From positions 26,459 through 90,458 of the forward strand of contig NZ_SMOG01000004.1 in the NCBI RefSeq assembly GCF_004353895.1: a stretch of DNA of 64,000 nt, in the 5' to 3' direction. The number at the start of each line of letters is the position of its first letter. Positions within the stretch are counted from its first letter, which is position 1. Below are positions 8,155-17,167 of the stretch, piece by piece. The notes under the pieces are model-generated. The model did not search any database. It was not told the origin of the DNA and was given only the letters and a program-made list of their open reading frames with translations. The position numbers were made by a program, and so were the translations under genes. The stretch is from Candidatus Syntrophosphaera thermopropionivorans (GTDB lineage Bacteria > Cloacimonadota > Cloacimonadia > Cloacimonadales > Cloacimonadaceae).

Positions 8155-10479
8155 ATGCAGAAAAAAATCCTCTTAATGGTGCTAATTATTTTTCTTTGTG
8201 GTATATTGTATTGTGCCACAATTAGTGGATTTGTGAGCAGAGCCGATAGTGGTGAACCCATTCAATATGTTAATGTGTATATTGCCGATACGAAGATAGG
8301 ATGTCAGACCAATAAAAAAGGATATTATGTCTTAAATTTACAGCAGACCGGAGATTTTATCCTTACTTTCTCTTTAGTTTCATATAAAAAAGAAACTGTG
8401 CCCATCACTATAAAAAATCTAAATGATCACCTCATAATAAATATGCAGTTAGTTAAGAGTTCGGTGGAATTGAGTCCAGTAATAGTAAAGGGAACAAAGG
8501 ATGAAAGTGATGGACCCATTATTCAACCCAGCACTCTTCATCAAACGCGACAGGATATCCAGATGGTTGTAGCTCCTATGGAAGCAGATGTCTTTAGAGC
8601 AGTTCTGGCTGTTCCTGGAGTGGTCCCTATCTCAGATTTTTTTGCTGGACTTTATGTTCGTGGCGGTTCTCCAGATCAGAATCTTATTCTTTTAGATAAT
8701 ACTGAAGTATATAATCCTAATCATTTTGGAGGAATATTTAGCACTTTCAACACCGATGCAGTTGAAAGCATTGAATTGATTAAAGGAGGTTATCCAGCAA
8801 AGTATGGGGGAAGGATGTCCTCAGTCCTGGATGTGACTGAAAGAGATGGTAATAGAAAATTTTATGAAGGAGTGGGGAGACTTAGTCTCATTTCTGCTTC
8901 AGCTACCGCTGAAGGACCCTGGATAATAGATTCGCAAAGTGTTTCTTTTATGGCATCATTTCGTCGTACCTATCTGGAAATGTTAAAAATGATTATCTCT
9001 GACTTACCTGATTACTATTTTTACGATGGTCATATTAAAATTAACTGGGATATTGATACTAACAATAAACTAAGTGTTAGTGGCTACTACGGCAAAGATA
9101 TGTTATCCTATGATATTACTCCTATTATGGACTTAGACTGGGGGAATAGCATTTTATCAGCTCAATGGATGCATCTATTTTCACCACAGCTTTTCTCCCA
9201 ATTTATCATTTCGGGAAGTCAGTATAATAATTCTATTGATGAAGTCTCAGCGGAAGGAATGAACATCTTCCAGAGTAAAAATTATATTCGTGATTTAACG
9301 GCAAAAGGAACTCTGAACTGGAAACCCAGTAATCATCACGATATTGAGACCGGCATAGAGCTAAAATTTAATGATACCGATTTAAAGATGGGGACTACTT
9401 ATCAAATTGCCCAAAATGCATTACCGCAAGCAGCTATAACTTCATTAACCAGTTCTGCTTTTACTCAAGATACTTGGGTAATAAATGAATTGTGGACCTT
9501 GCAGCCAGGTTTGAGAGTAAACTGGTATAAAACCTTGAAAGAAGAACCAGCTCCTGTTCCTGCTGCTTCCTATTTTAATCTTGAACCAAGAATTTCTCTT
9601 AAGCGCAATCTGGATGTAGGTGAAAGTATATATCTTAATTTTGGCGTGTATCATCAATATTTATCGCTTCTCGGTTTGTATATCAATTCTCCTTATGATG
9701 TTTGGTTACCGATAGATGGAAGTGTTAAACCCGGAGTTTCTCATCATTATATTTTAGGGTATAATAGAGCGTTAAGCAGACATTTCCAGTGGGATGTGGA
9801 ACTCTATTATAAGACCTATAATCATCTCAAGGAGTTTAATACCAATACATTTTTCAATTGGAATAGTGAAACAGGCACCCTTTCAGATGCGGTTAATACA
9901 GGTAAGGGCTATTCTTACGGTGCAGAATTGATGCTGCGAAATGACTGGAAAGGCTTAAAAGGTTATTTAGGTTATTCTTATAGTGAGACTAAACGTAAGA
10001 TTGATAATGTTAATATAGACCCTTATACAGGTGAACCACAATATTTTTATCCTCGATATGATAGAACTCACACCGTTTCTTTAGTAGAAAACTATAATAT
10101 CAGTCAAAACACAGGTTGGCAAATAGGTAACGCTGATATGATAGTAGGTATGAATTTTTCCTACAATTCAGGACAGCCTTCTGAAATTCCAGAACGCATC
10201 TTTTTTGATGGTGAAAATTTCCAGCTTATATACAGTTATCAGGATAGAGTTCGGCTTCCCGAGTATTTAAGGTTAGATTTGAGTGTGCATTTACAATGGA
10301 ACACTTTCTGGGGTTCTATTGAACCTTATCTGGAAATCATCAATGTATTCAACCATAAAAATGTAAGTTTTCGTTTCTATGATGTACAGATGAATGAAGA
10401 TGGCACTTTGAAGTTGGTCACAAGAGATGGAACCCAATTTCCCTTTTTGCCCTTTATTGGAGTTAATGTAAGATGGTAA
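8155..10479 (+). CDS. TonB-dependent outer-membrane receptor with N-terminal carboxypeptidase-regulatory-like domain
   Basis: Residues 1-~20 (MQKKILLMVLIIFLCGILYC) are a signal peptide. A carboxypeptidase-regulatory-like beta domain follows (ISGFVSRADSGEPIQYVNVYI to NMQL). A plug domain comes next (VFRAVLAVPGVVP, LYVRGGSPDQNLILLDN, VESIELIKGGYPAKYGGRMSSVLDV), and the remaining ~500 residues are a beta barrel ending in an aromatic-rich strand (PFLPFIGVNVRW). This is the SusC/FecA-type plan of FCB bacteria, importing a large nutrient across the outer membrane using TonB energy. An in-frame ATG at 8137 would add MNKWEE. I prefer 8155 because it follows GGGA and gives a basic n-region directly before the hydrophobic core. 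The gene overlaps the following lipoprotein gene by 7 bases. The substrate is unknown. Confidence 0.87.
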   Translation: MQKKILLMVLIIFLCGILYCATISGFVSRADSGEPIQYVNVYIADTKIGCQTNKKGYYVLNLQQTGDFILTFSLVSYKKETVPITIKNLNDHLIINMQLVKSSVELSPVIVKGTKDESDGPIIQPSTLHQTRQDIQMVVAPMEADVFRAVLAVPGVVPISDFFAGLYVRGGSPDQNLILLDNTEVYNPNHFGGIFSTFNTDAVESIELIKGGYPAKYGGRMSSVLDVTERDGNRKFYEGVGRLSLISASATAEGPWIIDSQSVSFMASFRRTYLEMLKMIISDLPDYYFYDGHIKINWDIDTNNKLSVSGYYGKDMLSYDITPIMDLDWGNSILSAQWMHLFSPQLFSQFIISGSQYNNSIDEVSAEGMNIFQSKNYIRDLTAKGTLNWKPSNHHDIETGIELKFNDTDLKMGTTYQIAQNALPQAAITSLTSSAFTQDTWVINELWTLQPGLRVNWYKTLKEEPAPVPAASYFNLEPRISLKRNLDVGESIYLNFGVYHQYLSLLGLYINSPYDVWLPIDGSVKPGVSHHYILGYNRALSRHFQWDVELYYKTYNHLKEFNTNTFFNWNSETGTLSDAVNTGKGYSYGAELMLRNDWKGLKGYLGYSYSETKRKIDNVNIDPYTGEPQYFYPRYDRTHTVSLVENYNISQNTGWQIGNADMIVGMNFSYNSGQPSEIPERIFFDGENFQLIYSYQDRVRLPEYLRLDLSVHLQWNTFWGSIEPYLEIINVFNHKNVSFRFYDVQMNEDGTLKLVTRDGTQFPFLPFIGVNVRW

Positions 10480-11423
10480 AACAAGTGATAAAGATAGTGA
10501 TGCTCTCAGTTATACTACTGAGTTGCCTTTTTATTGTTTCCTGTGATAATACATCTGGACCAAGATTTAAGGGGGAAGTCTTCACTGTAGCAGGAGTATT
10601 AATGGCAGATAAACCAATCTCTCTTTCCTATCCTATCTATATAACCAGAAGTAGCTCCATTGAAGAATTTGACCCACTGGAACTTTTTGTCTGGGATGCA
10701 GAAGTTCTTATAAAAGATTTGGATACGGGAGAAACTTTTTCTTTAACCCCTTCTTTGCACGAATTTAAGATAAAATATATAGATTTGGCAGAACATATTA
10801 TTCAACCTGAACATCATTATCGGTTGGAAGTGCAAATTCCGGGAATGGATTCTTTAATCTGGGCTGAAACCACTGTCCCTCAAAGAGTAGAATTAAAACC
10901 TGATCCTTATGGAACAAATCCTCCCGGTACAGGTTATTCATTTGATCCTGAAACCACCAATTTCATTCCCTTTAATCAAATTGATACCAACTATCCTCTG
11001 GTAATAAGCACCGGAAATACACTGGGAATATTTAATCTATGGATTGAAACCTATTGTATGGAGGAATTTAGTACTAATCTGGAATATACTAATCAGCTTT
11101 TACAAGAAATGCATCCCTCCGCCAATATTGAAGAGCTTTATAATCAAGGAAGTTTGGGTATCAGGCGCTTAGAACTGGCTAATCGTTTCCAATCTGCTCC
11201 GTTGGAAGGTCTTCCAGGTTATTATGTGGTTTTAAAAAATTACTCTACTGCTTTTATCTTCTATGGAAAGTATCGCGTAAGAGTGTGGGTAATTGATGAT
11301 AATTACTATAGATTTCATTATATGATGGATGGTTATCTACATGGTGGTGTTCATAATGCCCTGGGTTATTTTGGTTCTGCCAGCGGCGGAGAACTCTATG
11401 CTCGTATTATTAAATCTAATTAA
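10473..11423 (+). CDS. DUF4249-like lipoprotein partner of the TonB receptor
   Basis: This 316-residue lipoprotein has a signal sequence and lipobox (LFIVSCDN, C near residue 24), then a mostly beta protein. A VWDAEVLIKDLDTGE segment and an AETTVPQ segment resemble DUF4249 family proteins, which are usually encoded beside TonB-dependent receptors with a CarboxypepD_reg domain. It overlaps the receptor gene by 7 bases, so the two are co-translated and probably form a receptor/surface-lipoprotein pair. The family call rests on pattern and context only. No biochemical role is known to me for the family. Confidence 0.7.
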   Translation: MVKQVIKIVMLSVILLSCLFIVSCDNTSGPRFKGEVFTVAGVLMADKPISLSYPIYITRSSSIEEFDPLELFVWDAEVLIKDLDTGETFSLTPSLHEFKIKYIDLAEHIIQPEHHYRLEVQIPGMDSLIWAETTVPQRVELKPDPYGTNPPGTGYSFDPETTNFIPFNQIDTNYPLVISTGNTLGIFNLWIETYCMEEFSTNLEYTNQLLQEMHPSANIEELYNQGSLGIRRLELANRFQSAPLEGLPGYYVVLKNYSTAFIFYGKYRVRVWVIDDNYYRFHYMMDGYLHGGVHNALGYFGSASGGELYARIIKSN

Positions 11424-12119
11424 TCTCTCAGTTTCATTTCCTATTTCAGCATAATCCTTATCATTATTTATATTTATTTATAACTATTTTTTGAACGATA
11501 AATTTGTAGCATAAACCCTGTATTCTCTTTATTTATAGCGATTTACCTCTATTAGCTGTCCCTAAACTCCTAATTGCCTCTCTCTTAACACTTTATAAGC
11601 TCAAGAGCTAAGGGAGAGGTAGGATAGAAGAAAGAGAAAATCAGACATAAAAAGTGAGAGAATATAAATTGTCCTAAATAATTTGTAACCGATTGAGTAA
11701 CAATAAGAAAGTCATATAACAATATAAATTCTTATCGCTAAAATTATAAAGTGATTTGTTTACTGTTTTATCTATAAAATATTAGTCACACATATAGACT
11801 TAAAAAAGCTCTTAAACATTTCTTAAATAAAAGTATCGTTTCTTTATGGGTGGAACAAGATCCTCCTTGTTACAATCTCTCATAGAGTTTTTTTAAAAGG
11901 TGAATTTTATCCGTCCTCGTCTATGAAGCTCCAACGAAGCTTTCTTATTTTGGCTAATTTTAAGCATTGAAAGAACTCGTTTATGATGCTTCTTATTACT
12001 TTTAACTCTTATAGAAAAAAGTAAACAAGGCTATCCGCTTTGCGCTATGAAGACATCTTGAACCCAATTTTTTATTAGGCTAATCTAATAAACTTTCCTT
12101 TGATAGAGGAGGGTCAATA
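11424..12119. other. 696-base noncoding gap between convergent genes
   Basis: No reading frame here has a start, ribosome-binding site and protein-like composition. I see an imperfect inverted repeat (11577-11619, listed separately) and a perfect 8-bp AT-rich inverted repeat TTTATTAG-gctaat-CTAATAAA near 12074-12095. There is also a weak CTCT-cat-AGAG hairpin followed by seven T's near 11880-11896, which could act as a late terminator. There is no mobile-element signature. It is unusually long for this compact window and may be decayed sequence or hold an untranslated RNA. Confidence 0.5.
11577..11619. repeat. Imperfect inverted repeat with nested hairpin
   Basis: Arms CCTCTCTCTTA (11577-11587) and TAAGGGAGAGG (11609-11619) pair over 11 bp with one G-U. 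The 21-base interior contains a second small palindrome (GCTC-aa-GAGC). No U-run follows on either strand, so it is not a standard intrinsic terminator. Its function is unknown. Confidence 0.45.
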
Positions 12120-13250
12120 TTATGCTTCTATGACTTCAACATTAGCACGAGGGATAATCATTCTTGTGCCATCTTCAAACTCAGCTTCCAAGACTCTGAC
12201 CAGAGTTTCTGATTCTACTTTAGTAAGTTCTTCAGGTAATGCCACCACTTTAGCAATTTTGCCAAAATTAGGTTGACGAATGATTCTTATAATAGTCCCA
12301 ATTTCCAGCACAGGAGGTTTTGGTTCTTGAGGAACTAATTCTTCTTCAGAAAATTGAAGAGGAATGATTATTTCGGGACGAATAACTCCAGCTCTGATTT
12401 GAGTTCTGCCATGAATAGAAGTTTTATGTCCATTAAATTTCTTCAATAAACCAAAGGTCTTTTTTGCCATTGCAATCTTACCAAAACCTTCAGTGCATAC
12501 GATAGTGATGCCAATGTTTTCGTGTCCTGTAATAGCCACTCCCAGATCGTATCCGAGAAGTTTTTTTAGGTCTTGGTCATCAATGCCACCAGTTATAATA
12601 GCTTTAACGCCATGTTTTTTGGCAGCATCAATAACATCATAAGAAACGAATTGTCCTGTCACGATTATTTTATCTTTGCAGGCATCAGTAATTTGCGCTG
12701 GAGTTATTTCAGATTCAGGACTTTCTGCAATGACCATAAGTTCACCTACGGTTTCGCCTCCTACGCCAAAAATTCCCTGTGCATAGGCACTTTTATTTTG
12801 AATTATCACACCTTCTTCAGGTATGATTTCTGTAACCATTCCATCAATAAAAGCTTTCACTTGAACGGGTATCTTGGGTTCACGTAATAGGATTTGACCT
12901 GTAATGGTAGAGATACTTTCCACTTCACCATTAATAGGAGAACGCACTTCATTTTTCATTATACCCAGACCAAATAAGCCTTTTGTTTCCGCTAAAACTG
13001 TATTAGTAGTGATTTTATCACCTGGTTTTACTTTTATAAAATTGGGAAGCTGTGCTGGAGCTACACCAAGTTTATTAGCTAAATTAAAAGGAACCACTTT
13101 ACCAGGTAAGAGGGTTTCAGCGACAACAGTTTCAGCTTGGACGAAGTCACCTTTTTTAACCAGGACCTGACCTTTAAGTGGTAGAACTCTTTCTTTTTTC
13201 AGGACTATATTTTCAGTTACCATTAAACCAGCAGAATATGCTTGTGCCAT
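12120..13250 (-). CDS. Conserved protein of unknown function with barrel-sandwich-like repeats and KOW-like C-terminus, paired with the GlmL-type ATPase
   Basis: I recognise no named family for this 376-residue protein with certainty. The first ~170 residues contain repeated small beta units of the kind seen in biotinyl/lipoyl-like or sandwich-barrel hybrid folds (LPLKGQVLVKKGDFVQAETVVAE, shortened here to its pattern: two VKKGD/VKPGD turns, each followed by an A-E-T, then VRSPINGEVESIS). The middle (~180-300) looks alpha/beta (DKIIVTGQFVSYDVIDAAKK, KAIITGG). The last ~60 residues (EIGTIIRIIRQPNFGKIAKV, then LEAEFEDGTRMIIPRANVEV) resemble a KOW-type small barrel. There is no signal peptide or membrane segment. 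It follows the GlmL-type gene by 10 bases, so it is co-transcribed with it and probably works with it. Confidence 0.7.
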   Translation of the reverse strand: MAQAYSAGLMVTENIVLKKERVLPLKGQVLVKKGDFVQAETVVAETLLPGKVVPFNLANKLGVAPAQLPNFIKVKPGDKITTNTVLAETKGLFGLGIMKNEVRSPINGEVESISTITGQILLREPKIPVQVKAFIDGMVTEIIPEEGVIIQNKSAYAQGIFGVGGETVGELMVIAESPESEITPAQITDACKDKIIVTGQFVSYDVIDAAKKHGVKAIITGGIDDQDLKKLLGYDLGVAITGHENIGITIVCTEGFGKIAMAKKTFGLLKKFNGHKTSIHGRTQIRAGVIRPEIIIPLQFSEEELVPQEPKPPVLEIGTIIRIIRQPNFGKIAKVVALPEELTKVESETLVRVLEAEFEDGTRMIIPRANVEVIEA

Positions 13251-13260
13251 TTTCTTCCTC

Positions 13261-15123
13261 CTATTTTAATATCTGTTCGGGATAAGCATTAAATGCCTGT
13301 ATCCATTTTTTTAAAGTGGCAATGCGTTCAGCTTTTTCTGTGGGAAGCACAAAAGGTTGTCTACCTCTGGTATCAAGGACAATACCTACCACTCCACCTT
13401 TCAGTTCCACTTCTAATTCTTTATTTTTATTTTCATCCAGAATTAGACCACCATGGGTTTTCAAGTTTGCTTTTGCTACTTCTCCCACACCACAAGGAAT
13501 TAAGCGAACTTCTCCAAAAGGAATCTGTTCTTCCCAAGTGCTTCCATCAGGCAATTCCAATTTTGCGGTAAGAGCAGGTTTCCCTACTTTCCCTTTACCT
13601 ACCGGTGCTACGCAAGTTCCTAAATAAATCATACAATCCTTATGGAAGACTTCAGTTGCTGCTTTAGTGCTTATTTCAGAAAGCACTCCCAGATGAGGCA
13701 TCATAAATATACTATCCACAGCCAAACGAGTGATACCTTCAGGAAGAAAAGCATTAATTAATAACATCATAGTCTGACTACGACGAGGTGCATGAGAAAG
13801 TACTCCACCACTTCCTACTAACAAATCTAAGGTCATCAAATTGACCAGCGTCTCACCAGAAGTGGATTGACTGAAGGCTTCAGATATATCGCGCTGCCGT
13901 TGAGTTCCTTTTAAAGTGCTGGCAAACTCTTTATGTTGTTCAAAAGCAAGACGTAAAGCTTCAATAGCTATAGCTTGTTCCAAAACCAGTTCCTCTAAAA
14001 GATAAGGGATAGTAGTAGGTCGAATCATTTTGTTTTTAATCATATTACGTAGATACCCTTCATCAATATCTAAGGGTACCCAGCGCATAATATTCTCTAA
14101 GCCACTGGAAGCCAGAACATTGGAGATGCTATAGCTCATTCCCAGATTGGCACTAACGGTACGATTGAAAATGAATTCTTCGGTAAAAACGGAAAAGATA
14201 TCTGTAGTTGCTCCACCAATATCTACTCCTACAACTTCAATATTTTCTTCACGGGCAATAGCTTGCATAATATTTCCCACAGCTGCAGGGGTAGGCATAA
14301 TAGGAACAGGTTCATGGTCTGGTCCCTGACACCATTTCATCAATTTATCATAGCCTGGAGCTTGTTTCATCACATGGTCTAAAAACAGTTCATGGATTTT
14401 ATCTCTTGCGGGTTTGAGGTTTTCTATTTCCAGTTTGGGACGAATATTATCCGTGATAATCAAATCCACTTTATCTTGTAAACATTCCCGCACATAATCA
14501 CGAGCATCTTTATTTCCAGCATAAATCACAGGGAGTTTAAATCCTGATCCCAGACGAGGTTTAGGGTCAGCAGCACTAACTAATTCAGCCATTTCTACTA
14601 CATGCTTAATTGTGCCCCCATCTTCACCTCCAGCCATCAATATCATATCTGGTCTCAATTCTCTAATTCTTTCTATCTTTTCGTGATTCATTCTCTTATC
14701 ATTACTGGCTATGAGGTCCATAACTATAGCACCAGCACCCAAAGCAGCTCGCTCTGCACTTTCTCCTGTCATTGAAGCGACCACACCTGTAACCATCATT
14801 TGCAAACCGCCACCAGCAGAAGAAGTAGAAACATAAGCATCTACTCCAACATCACCACGCCTGGGGATGACAAATTCCCCATTTTCCATAAACTTGATAT
14901 TAGGATTATGGTATTTAAGGCGAGCAAGTTCTTCCAGTTCCTGGGTAGCATTAATCACACCTTTGGTAACATCATTCAAAGGAGCTTCCACAGTTGTGGG
15001 TGCTTCTCCCCGAACGGTCTGGCGGTATTCTCCATCAATCCATTCAATTAAAATTGCCTTAGTAGTGGTGCTGCCACAATCAGTGGCAACAATTCGGGTA
15101 AGGCGTTTCTCATCGTATTGCAT
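13261..15123 (-). CDS. GlmL/MutL-type actin-fold ATPase (methylaspartate-mutase-associated family)
   Basis: This 620-residue protein of the ASKHA (Hsp70/actin) fold has phosphate-1 motif ATDCGSTTTK (D15) and phosphate-2 motif VVGVDIGGATTDIF, with an MILMAGGEDGGT segment characteristic of the GlmL/MutL family. This MutL is unrelated to the mismatch-repair protein of that name. GlmL genes usually sit beside adenosylcobalamin-dependent glutamate mutase or ornithine aminomutase and are thought to act as reactivases. No mutase subunit is encoded in this window. Its stop lies 10 bases before the barrel/KOW protein, and its start overlaps the stop of the small upstream gene by one base. The family is clear; the partner enzyme is unknown. 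Confidence 0.88.
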   Translation of the reverse strand: MQYDEKRLTRIVATDCGSTTTKAILIEWIDGEYRQTVRGEAPTTVEAPLNDVTKGVINATQELEELARLKYHNPNIKFMENGEFVIPRRGDVGVDAYVSTSSAGGGLQMMVTGVVASMTGESAERAALGAGAIVMDLIASNDKRMNHEKIERIRELRPDMILMAGGEDGGTIKHVVEMAELVSAADPKPRLGSGFKLPVIYAGNKDARDYVRECLQDKVDLIITDNIRPKLEIENLKPARDKIHELFLDHVMKQAPGYDKLMKWCQGPDHEPVPIMPTPAAVGNIMQAIAREENIEVVGVDIGGATTDIFSVFTEEFIFNRTVSANLGMSYSISNVLASSGLENIMRWVPLDIDEGYLRNMIKNKMIRPTTIPYLLEELVLEQAIAIEALRLAFEQHKEFASTLKGTQRQRDISEAFSQSTSGETLVNLMTLDLLVGSGGVLSHAPRRSQTMMLLINAFLPEGITRLAVDSIFMMPHLGVLSEISTKAATEVFHKDCMIYLGTCVAPVGKGKVGKPALTAKLELPDGSTWEEQIPFGEVRLIPCGVGEVAKANLKTHGGLILDENKNKELEVELKGGVVGIVLDTRGRQPFVLPTEKAERIATLKKWIQAFNAYPEQILK

Positions 15124-15542
15124 TATACCTCCGTTGATTCAGTTGACTTATTTGTTTTATTAAAGATTTTTTTAAAAAAGGCTTTTCGTTGATTCTTTCT
15201 ACGCTGTCTTTTAAGTCTTGCTTTATTTCTTCTTTCTTCATTGGTTTCTTCGTCCAGTTCATCTATCCTTTTAATCAAGCGTTTAAAGTAATCATCACTT
15301 TGTATCATAAGAGCAAAACGCTGATATTGATTAGAGTCAAAAATCATTTCTGCAAAAGGAAGAATAAAATAGAGAGCCTGACTTGCAATTCCATGCAAAG
15401 GATGAAGGGATTCAAAAAGCATAATACCAGCAGAGCCTAAACTTCTGTCAACGAAGAAGTGAGCAACTTTTTCAATCATTTCATTGGCTTCTTCTTCAGT
15501 GATAGTAGTTTTAATTTCTTTATATTCTTTATTCATAATCAA
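15123..15542 (-). CDS. Small hypothetical protein with basic C-terminal tail, in the comF-glmL operon
   Basis: This 139-residue protein matches no family I recognise. The N-terminal ~95 residues look helical, with a hydrophobic stretch (HGIASQALYFILPFAEMIF), and end in an acidic helix (RIDELDEETNEER). The C-terminal ~40 residues are strongly basic (RLKRQRRKNQRKAFFKK), suggesting contact with nucleic acid or phospholipid. Its start overlaps the comF stop by 4 bases, and its stop overlaps the GlmL-type start by one base. It is therefore a genuine translationally coupled gene, most likely functioning with the GlmL-type ATPase. A second ATG at codon 3 is an equally good start. Confidence 0.7.
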   Translation of the reverse strand: MIMNKEYKEIKTTITEEEANEMIEKVAHFFVDRSLGSAGIMLFESLHPLHGIASQALYFILPFAEMIFDSNQYQRFALMIQSDDYFKRLIKRIDELDEETNEERRNKARLKRQRRKNQRKAFFKKIFNKTNKSTESTEV

Positions 15543-16267
15543 ATCGCACGAGCAGCAGTTAAGACGGCAACTTTGCTTGCTCCAGCTTCTTTTAAAACTC
15601 GGGATACTTCATTAACTGTGGTTCCAGTAGTAAAAACATCATCTACCAGAATGATTTTCTTTCCTTTTACATCAGCATTTTTCTTTAAGCGAAAGGCATT
15701 TTTTAAATTATTGACTCTTTCTTCTGCATTTAAAGTTGTCTGAGAGGGAGTAGGAAGATATCTTTTAACAGGTTCAGCATAGGGTATATTCCATTTAATA
15801 GCTAACTTTTTGGCAATAAGTTCGGATTGATTATATCCTCTTTCTCTTTTGCGAACTCTATGCAAAGGAACTGCCGTAATCAAATCAAAATTATTAGCAA
15901 ATTTATCAGCCTCAGGAAGTTCCATTATTGCTTGACTGAAGAAACTGGCAGGAGCAAGAAAAGCATTGTATTTAAAATTATGAATTAACTCCCGAACAGG
16001 CGACTGATAAATAAAAGCAGCACGAGCAATATCAAAGACAAAATCATTTTCTGAACAATAAGCACAGCTATAATCAATCATAGGCGCACCACATTTATCA
16101 CAGTAATTAATCGTAATAGGAGAAAGTAATTCTTTGCATTCGGAGCATAAAACCTCTTTAACACTTTCTATCCTCTGATTACAAGCAAGACAGACAGGTG
16201 GAAAGAAAAGTTTATCAATTGAGATTAAAGTATTCTTCCAATGCAGCAAAGATTTTTCCTCCATCAT
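15539..16267 (-). CDS. comF: ComF-family phosphoribosyltransferase
   Basis: This 242-residue protein has an N-terminal zinc-ribbon-like region with four CxxC-type pairs (CLAC, CSEC, CDKC, CAYC, residues ~25-75). A type I PRTase fold follows, with the PRPP-binding loop IILVDDVFTTGTT near residue 200 and a GYNQSELIAKKL motif typical of ComF. In transformable bacteria ComF is needed for DNA uptake; elsewhere its substrate is unclear. The ATG start puts 53 bases inside purQ. A TTG at 16247-16249 would shorten the overlap to 35 bases and still leave a full zinc region. The tight coupling to purS-purQ suggests a nucleotide-salvage or biosynthetic context. Confidence 0.87.
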   Translation of the reverse strand: MMEEKSLLHWKNTLISIDKLFFPPVCLACNQRIESVKEVLCSECKELLSPITINYCDKCGAPMIDYSCAYCSENDFVFDIARAAFIYQSPVRELIHNFKYNAFLAPASFFSQAIMELPEADKFANNFDLITAVPLHRVRKRERGYNQSELIAKKLAIKWNIPYAEPVKRYLPTPSQTTLNAEERVNNLKNAFRLKKNADVKGKKIILVDDVFTTGTTVNEVSRVLKEAGASKVAVLTAARAI

Positions 16268-16907
16268 TACTGGTTACATAAGGAGTTGCAGCTCTTTCTG
16301 GATGAGGCATCATCCCAAGAATATTACGAGTTCTATTACATATGCCTGCAATATTTTCCCGCGATCCATTCGGATTATATTCGGCATTTATATTGCCCTG
16401 TTTATCGCAATAGCGAAAGACAATTTGATGGTTATCTTGTAGTTCTTTTAAAATTTCGTCAGAACAGAAGTAATTGCCTTCTTTATGGGCAATGGGAATG
16501 TCCATAACTGTTCCTTCTGGAATCTGATGAGTGAAGGCAGTGTTATTATCTTCCACCCGAATATATTGGTGCTGACAGATGAAATCAAGTCCTATATTAC
16601 GTAAAAGAGTGCCAGGAAGAAGTCCACACTCAGTCAGGATTTGAAAGCCATTACAGATACCAAGGATTAACCCTCCCTTTTTAGCAAAAGCCATAACCTC
16701 TTCCACTATAGGTGAAAAACGAGCTAAAGCACCACAGCGAAGGTAATCTCCATAGGAAAAACCACCTGGTAAAACTACTAAATCTGGATTTTGCAGGTCT
16801 CTATCTTTATGCCAGATTAAACGACTCTTATGTCCATAATAGGCAAAAGCTTCTTGAGCATCATGGTCGCAATTAGAACCAGGAAAGGTAATAACACTTA
16901 CTCTCAA
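16215..16907 (-). CDS. purQ: Phosphoribosylformylglycinamidine synthase, glutaminase subunit PurQ
   Basis: This 230-residue class I glutamine amidotransferase delivers ammonia to PurL in step 4 of purine synthesis. The N-terminus VITFPGSNCDHDA is diagnostic of PurQ. The catalytic cysteine is C85 in ILGICNGFQIL, and the His-Glu pair lies in GMMPHPERA near the C-terminus. It overlaps purS by 4 bases, as in other bacteria that use the three-part PurSQL enzyme. The large subunit purL is not in this window. The 3' end overlaps comF. Confidence 0.96.
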   Translation of the reverse strand: MRVSVITFPGSNCDHDAQEAFAYYGHKSRLIWHKDRDLQNPDLVVLPGGFSYGDYLRCGALARFSPIVEEVMAFAKKGGLILGICNGFQILTECGLLPGTLLRNIGLDFICQHQYIRVEDNNTAFTHQIPEGTVMDIPIAHKEGNYFCSDEILKELQDNHQIVFRYCDKQGNINAEYNPNGSRENIAGICNRTRNILGMMPHPERAATPYVTSNDGGKIFAALEEYFNLN

Positions 16908-17167
16908 CTTTGACTTTCCTCTTTATTTTCCAAAGTAAACCAATAATGTTCTGTATTGGGATTTGCCAGTAGCTCCTGGCAGATTTTATCCGTTTCTTTC
17001 CAGGTAGATTCCTCATTATCAGAATCAAAGGTCAATTCTATATATTTACTAACTCGCGCTTCTATCACATTGGTATAGCCCAATTGCTGAAGAGAATTAC
17101 AAACTGCTTTTCCCTGAGGGTCAAGCACATTAGGTTTTAGACAGACAAATATCTTTGCCACGAGCAT
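16904..17167 (-). CDS. purS: Phosphoribosylformylglycinamidine synthase subunit PurS
   Basis: This 87-residue protein has the PurS pattern (AKIFVCLKPNVLDPQGKAV near the N-terminus, then a RVSKYIEL strand). PurS bridges PurQ and the small type of PurL in the three-component enzyme. It starts the purS-purQ-comF-small gene-glmL-barrel protein operon and overlaps purQ by 4 bases. The length is normal. Note that the segment quoted is descriptive and the family match is by pattern. Confidence 0.93.
   Translation of the reverse strand: MLVAKIFVCLKPNVLDPQGKAVCNSLQQLGYTNVIEARVSKYIELTFDSDNEESTWKETDKICQELLANPNTEHYWFTLENKEESQS

Noticed and set aside
12573..12887. 104-codon + strand frame antisense to the barrel/KOW gene
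   Set aside because: It is the complement of a well-supported gene and its product is compositionally random; the same applies to other antisense frames over mutL-type, bat, pcrA, mfd and rnf genes.
13261..15123. DNA mismatch repair MutL
   Set aside because: The family also called MutL here is the glutamate-mutase-associated actin-fold ATPase; GHKL-type repair motifs are absent.
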